Below are positions 60,286 to 64,000 of a stretch of DNA of 64,000 bases, in pieces. Numbering within the stretch: the first letter of the stretch is position 1; each line of letters begins with the position of its first letter. The position numbers were made by a program, and so were the translations under genes. The notes under the pieces are model-generated. The model made no database searches and was not told where the DNA came from. It saw nothing but the letters and a program-made list of their open reading frames with translations. Origin of the DNA: Synanceia verrucosa (Eukaryota > Chordata > Actinopteri > Perciformes > Synanceiidae); assembly GCA_029721515.1 (NCBI GenBank), contig CM056550.1, positions 13,315,857 to 13,379,856 on the forward strand, given 5' to 3'.

Positions 60286-60429
60286 CACACCAGCCTTTCA
60301 GAAAGCAACAATATGCTGCAAACATTTGACTTGTCGTAGCAAAACAAAACGAAAAGTGCAGGTGTAACAACATGAATGTCAACGTTCTGCCAATATTAAT
60401 GTTATCCCAGTGAACCGGCATGCTCTAAA

Positions 60430-61077
60430 TTAAAGGGGAAGTTACGTTTTTTTACAAATTGGACCTTATTTCTGGGATAAAACACTGCCATTTACTCACC
60501 TGTATCACTTCGGAGTCATTTGGAGTATTTCCGATCTTTGTTTTGGCAATATTCATTTAACAGGAGTGAATGGGGCACAGAGATGCAGCCAGTAAATGAC
60601 ACAAACTTTTTTCAAATAACAGACATTTAATACGATGGGCCGTACTATTACTATTCTCATTTGAGTCCGGAGTTGTCTATAACTTGATAAAATTCAATCT
60701 GTAAACAGACTCTACTTCCTGTGTATTGTAGTTTACTAAGGACCCCTATTGCCACCTATGTGGCCTTCACAGTGCCTCAACTAAAACACTTATTTATGAT
60801 GTTGTCACATGCTTTGTTTTAGTTAAGGCACTGTGAAATGAGAATAGTAATAGTGTAGCCCATCTTATTAAAAGTCTCTTATTTGAGAACTGGTCAAGTT
60901 TGTATCATTTACTGGCTGCGTTTCGGTGCCCCATTCACTCCTGTTAAATGGATATCATCAAATCCAAATATCGTCATAAATAGTCCAAATGATTCCAAAA
61001 TCAAATGAGTGAGTAAATGACGGTATTTTATTCCAGAAATAAGGTCAAATTTGTACAAAACGGCAGTAGCCCTTTAA
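60430..61077. mobile_element. Foldback element with about 230-bp inverted arms and TTAA ends
   Basis: 60430-60660 and 60836-61077 are inverted copies: TACAAATTGGACC / GGTCAAATTTGTA, CTTATTTCTGGGATAAAA / TTTTATTCCAGAAATAAG, AACAGGAGTGAATGGGGCAC / GTGCCCCATTCACTCCTGTT, GCAGCCAGTAAATGA / TCATTTACTGGCTGC. The ends are TTAAAGGGG and CCCTTTAA. The loop itself contains a second 20-bp stem (60768-60787 with 60816-60835, one mismatch). No coding frame. A fragment of the family occurs at 20390-20436. TTAA ends are compatible with a piggyBac-type origin, which is only an inference. Confidence 0.8.
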
Positions 61078-63189
61078 GGCCCTGGAGCCGACACACCTGA
61101 CAGGAATGCAGCCATCATTGATTCATGTTATACATCGCACCTGGGCAGCTAAGACATGTTAAAATGTGCGCTTTAAGAAAGGCGTCAACAGCTGCTGGAA
61201 TGGAACGAAGCCTGGACCTCTGGGTCTCAATTTAGCATCGGTTTAGGAAAGAAGTGAAGGTCTAAAAATAGAGGCTGTGGTATTCTGTAAGAATCCAAAA
61301 AGTCCTCTGAGAGAACAATGTCTTTAATTCTTTCATCCAGTTTTAACACAAACTGACAGTTTGCAGCAAATGTCAGACATATTGTATTGATCATAAGTGA
61401 ACGTCAGCGTCACATCGTCTAACGTGAGGTGGTTGGAAGAGAAAGATAGCAGGATGGAAACGGATAATTATCTGTGCAGCATTTTTAATTCTCCACAGCA
61501 ATGGCTTCTTCACATTCCACCTCCAACTCACATGTGACCTCAACTGACCAATCAGAAAACAGGAGACCTTCAACATCAGGTAAATGTATGTTATTCAGCA
61601 CAGATTTACTCCTTTTAACTGTCAGACTTTTATATTTCTATTTTTTTATTTCTGCAACTGTCAGACTTTTATGTTTTTATTTTTTTCTCTTGTAGTTCAT
61701 CATAAATTGCACTGTCTTTCTAACTATCTATCGATCTATCTATCTATCTTTTCAATGCATTGAATTAAATATTAAATTTGTAATGTAATCAGAAATATGA
61801 ACCCATTAAAATAATGGTTTAATCAATTCTCTACATCAAGTCCAGTAATTGGTCTGAAGGACTGAGCGCTGCTGCATGTCAGTGGTGAGCCGGTTGTGGA
61901 TAATTTAGAGGTTTTGACCAGGAAGATGAAACCTCTGGATGTGCTACATCACATGTGAAAGTCATTTTGAACTGACCGACTGGTTAGTTAACTTTTTTAG
62001 TGTAAATAATGACGCTCAAACGTCAGGTCATAATGCTAAGAGTTAAGATGATGTGAACCAAAACCTGAGGACCTCATCATGCCAGGCTCAGCGCTCAGTA
62101 AATGACCTGGATCTGTCTGTGACAGGCAGCCGAAGCACAAACTACGAGCAGGAAACACCTTTCCAAACCATGCTTGGACAGCTTGTTGACATGAGCTGGG
62201 TGTCCACCAAACAAACAGCAGCACCACACTGTTGGTTTGCAACAGAAACACATCCATGTTTGTTTACTCTGAGCCAGTCACTGCAGAGGAATGCAAGCTG
62301 TTTAGTGAGGGATGCTGCTCATATGAGTACACACACATCCAGCATGCGATTGGCTGCAGGCCCGTTGTATACTGTATGTGTGCATATTTACACCAGACAT
62401 GTGAGAGCACTTAAGGGCCACCGTACAACAACTCCGTATGAAAACCAATTCAGCATAGTAAACACGAAACGGTGAAATGTTTATGCAAATGTAATTAGCA
62501 AACTAATGGTCTTTCACATCAACAAATATTGATGGAGAACATCTGCTTGATGTGTGAGATCATCACATTCCTCAGGTTGCTTTGCAGCACCCGACGTCTA
62601 ATCAGGCGCAGTGAGCAGCGCTCTGCCAAGTTACAGAAATGATAGCTTGTCACTTTCATAGAAACTCTAAATCTGATTATGAGATCAGTGTCTAAACCCA
62701 GGTTAACTCACCGTCCAATTAAAGCCCGTTCTATAAACAGCATATCCTACTGTAAACACTGTGTATGAACTATATTTGCAGCACATGTGATCATCAAATC
62801 ACAGAAGTAGTCCGTTTAACTGTGGCCAGATGGTCGGGCACATTCCTGCGGTGGCAAATTTTAAACAAGTGCATTAGAGTGGAAAGCCAGTCTCATCATA
62901 TTGATCCGGTCTCATGTTAAGGAAAGTCATAGCCATTTAATCATTATGCCAAGTATGCTTTTAGTCACTGTTGGAGCAGCTTCACCGTCTGTCACTGCAA
63001 GGGATGTCAGACACGTTTCAAGAAGGAAATACAGTGAGATGCATGTCTCATGTTCACAGTAACTATAATGGTTCATTGCAGTAAATAAAGTAAACATACC
63101 AAGCGGTAAGACAAAGCATGTAACAAGTTAGGATGAGAATAAGGGCGATTTATATCTTTACATTTCACTTTTGTGCTCATTTGTTGTCA
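61078..63189. other. Non-coding sequence with short GATA-type repeat
   Basis: TATC tetranucleotide run at about 61722-61748. A 140-codon frame at 62053-62475 has no domain, signal or flanking gene structure and is not accepted. Nothing else supported. Confidence 0.4.
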
Positions 63190-63450
63190 TATGTTGACTT
63201 TTTCATCTGGTGTGTTGCTTCTTCACACATGTACACATAGTTGTTTATCTAGTCCTGCACATTTATTTTTACTGATTTTCCTTTGTTATTTACTTACACT
63301 GACATATTTTTCTATTTATTCTACTTGTTAAGTGACGGTACTGCTTCATATTTTTATTTAGGCCCTTATTTTAGACACTTTGCAGCTGTAACGATATAAA
63401 TTCCCCCTTTTACGAGACGTATGAAGGATTATCTTATCTTAATTATGTGA
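63190..63450 (+). repeat. LINE-tail-like interspersed repeat
   Basis: GCACATTTATTTTTACTG, CACTTTGCAGCTGTAACGAT, AAATTCCCCCTTTTACGAGA and ATGAAGGATTATCTTATCTT occur in order, a layout typical of fish LINE 3' ends with a short TATCT tail. No coding frame. Confidence 0.45.
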
Positions 63451-63924
63451 AGAAGATCACGAGTGTAGTTAAAAGCGGTGAAGTAAACTGAAACTGAACA
63501 GCTCAATGTGGCTGTTTTTTGTTGTACCGCCGCACCACAGACAGCCTATAGAAACACTTTCTTAAAAATACAAAAACACACAGATAAATATGATCAAAAT
63601 AGGGGTTTAATATAATGAAAAGCTTAAGGAACATAACTTGATGTCAGGATGAAGAAAAGTGCTGACAAATCGTCTCCTCACAACATTTCATTTGGTGAAA
63701 TATTCCAAATAGCTGAAATAACTGTCTGAAGAATACTAACGACATGAACTGTTGACTGATCCATCGTCTCGTATCCCAGCTGCAGGGGCCTCATGTCAGA
63801 GAGCCAAGCTGATATTTCACAGTTTGTGTCTTAATCATAAAAAGAGAAACGACAAATAGCATGATTGAGTAGAAAATAAATGCAGCTGACTGTACTGATC
63901 TTTTCACAGAAACTGCACACTCAC
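63451..63924. other. Putative intron sequence next to the edge exon
   Basis: No repeat or frame supported. If the exon call at the right edge is right, this is the start of the downstream intron on the minus strand. Confidence 0.3.
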
Positions 63925-64000
63925 CCAATCCGTTTCCCAAACCAAACAGGATCCTGACATCTCCATCTGAGCCTTTGAAGTCAAAGCGAACCAGCGGCAG
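63925..64000 (-). CDS. Partial exon of an unrecognised host gene
   Basis: On the minus strand the last 76 bases are open and read LPLVRFDFKGSDGDVRILFG followed by LGNGL. The stretch is immediately followed by GTGAGT (63919-63924), a strong 5' splice site; the split codon would be GG plus one base. The composition (alternating hydrophobic and polar residues with FKGSDGD) looks like a folded extracellular or beta-rich domain rather than repeat-derived sequence. The exon runs off the window, so start, acceptor and gene identity are unknown. I do not recognise the family. One other frame is also open across 76 bases, so chance cannot be excluded. Confidence 0.4.

Noticed and set aside
62053..62475. 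140-codon plus-strand frame
   Set aside because: No recognisable domain, no signal peptide, no splice context, and mixed composition. Length alone is not convincing in 64 kb.

Overview
This window reads as non-coding, repeat-rich DNA from a ray-finned fish, most likely a percomorph teleost. The evidence is decayed members of two Tc1/mariner families typical of fish, a BEL/Pao LTR retrotransposon, hAT-, PIF/Harbinger- and piggyBac-like non-autonomous elements, tRNA-like SINE heads, LINE-tail-like fragments, and very long tandem arrays. There is no operon-like or dense coding structure. The only candidate host coding sequence is a short exon-like stretch at the right edge (63925-64000, minus strand) ending in a good splice donor. 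The window may therefore lie mostly inside a large intron or an intergenic region.

Layout. 1-1766: an internally deleted Tc1 copy and a second decayed Tc1 copy, the latter split by a 1.06-kb element with GGGGTATTCC ends that carries a tRNA-like segment. 2.1-3.0 kb: hAT-like element. 6.8-7.2 kb: another internally deleted copy of the same Tc1 family. 8.2-9.7 kb: about 1.5 kb of CAG/AGT-type low-complexity repeat. 10.0-11.7 kb: two inverted copies of one interspersed repeat. 12.7, 23.5, 28.8 and 36.1 kb: four copies of one piggyBac-like MITE with TTAA ends. 16.3 kb: a 44-bp VNTR. 21.8-22.6 kb: a purine-rich minisatellite. 25.8 and 28.3 kb: strong palindromes. 36.8-38.0 kb: a full-length Tc1 element of a second family, whose 343-codon transposase frame is broken only by two nonsense codons.

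39.4-57.4 kb is the most striking part. It is a head-to-tail satellite of about 40-bp monomers (roughly 9.9 kb of satellite) containing a 7.5-kb BEL/Pao retrotransposon (42856-50359) with two LTRs and a broken gag-protease-RT-RNase H-integrase region. A third LTR plus leader at 40490-41162 shares its satellite flank with the 5' LTR. It therefore arose by duplication within the array, not by independent insertion. The right part of the array has a 964-bp higher-order repeat (two full copies and one shortened copy).

57.4-64 kb: hAT-like elements (one with a LINE-like tail nested in it), a 648-bp foldback element with TTAA ends, simple repeats, a LINE-tail-like segment and the candidate exon. 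No intact protein-coding gene, rRNA, functional tRNA or CRISPR array was found. Family names were assigned by eye from remembered sequence patterns and domain motifs, not by database search.
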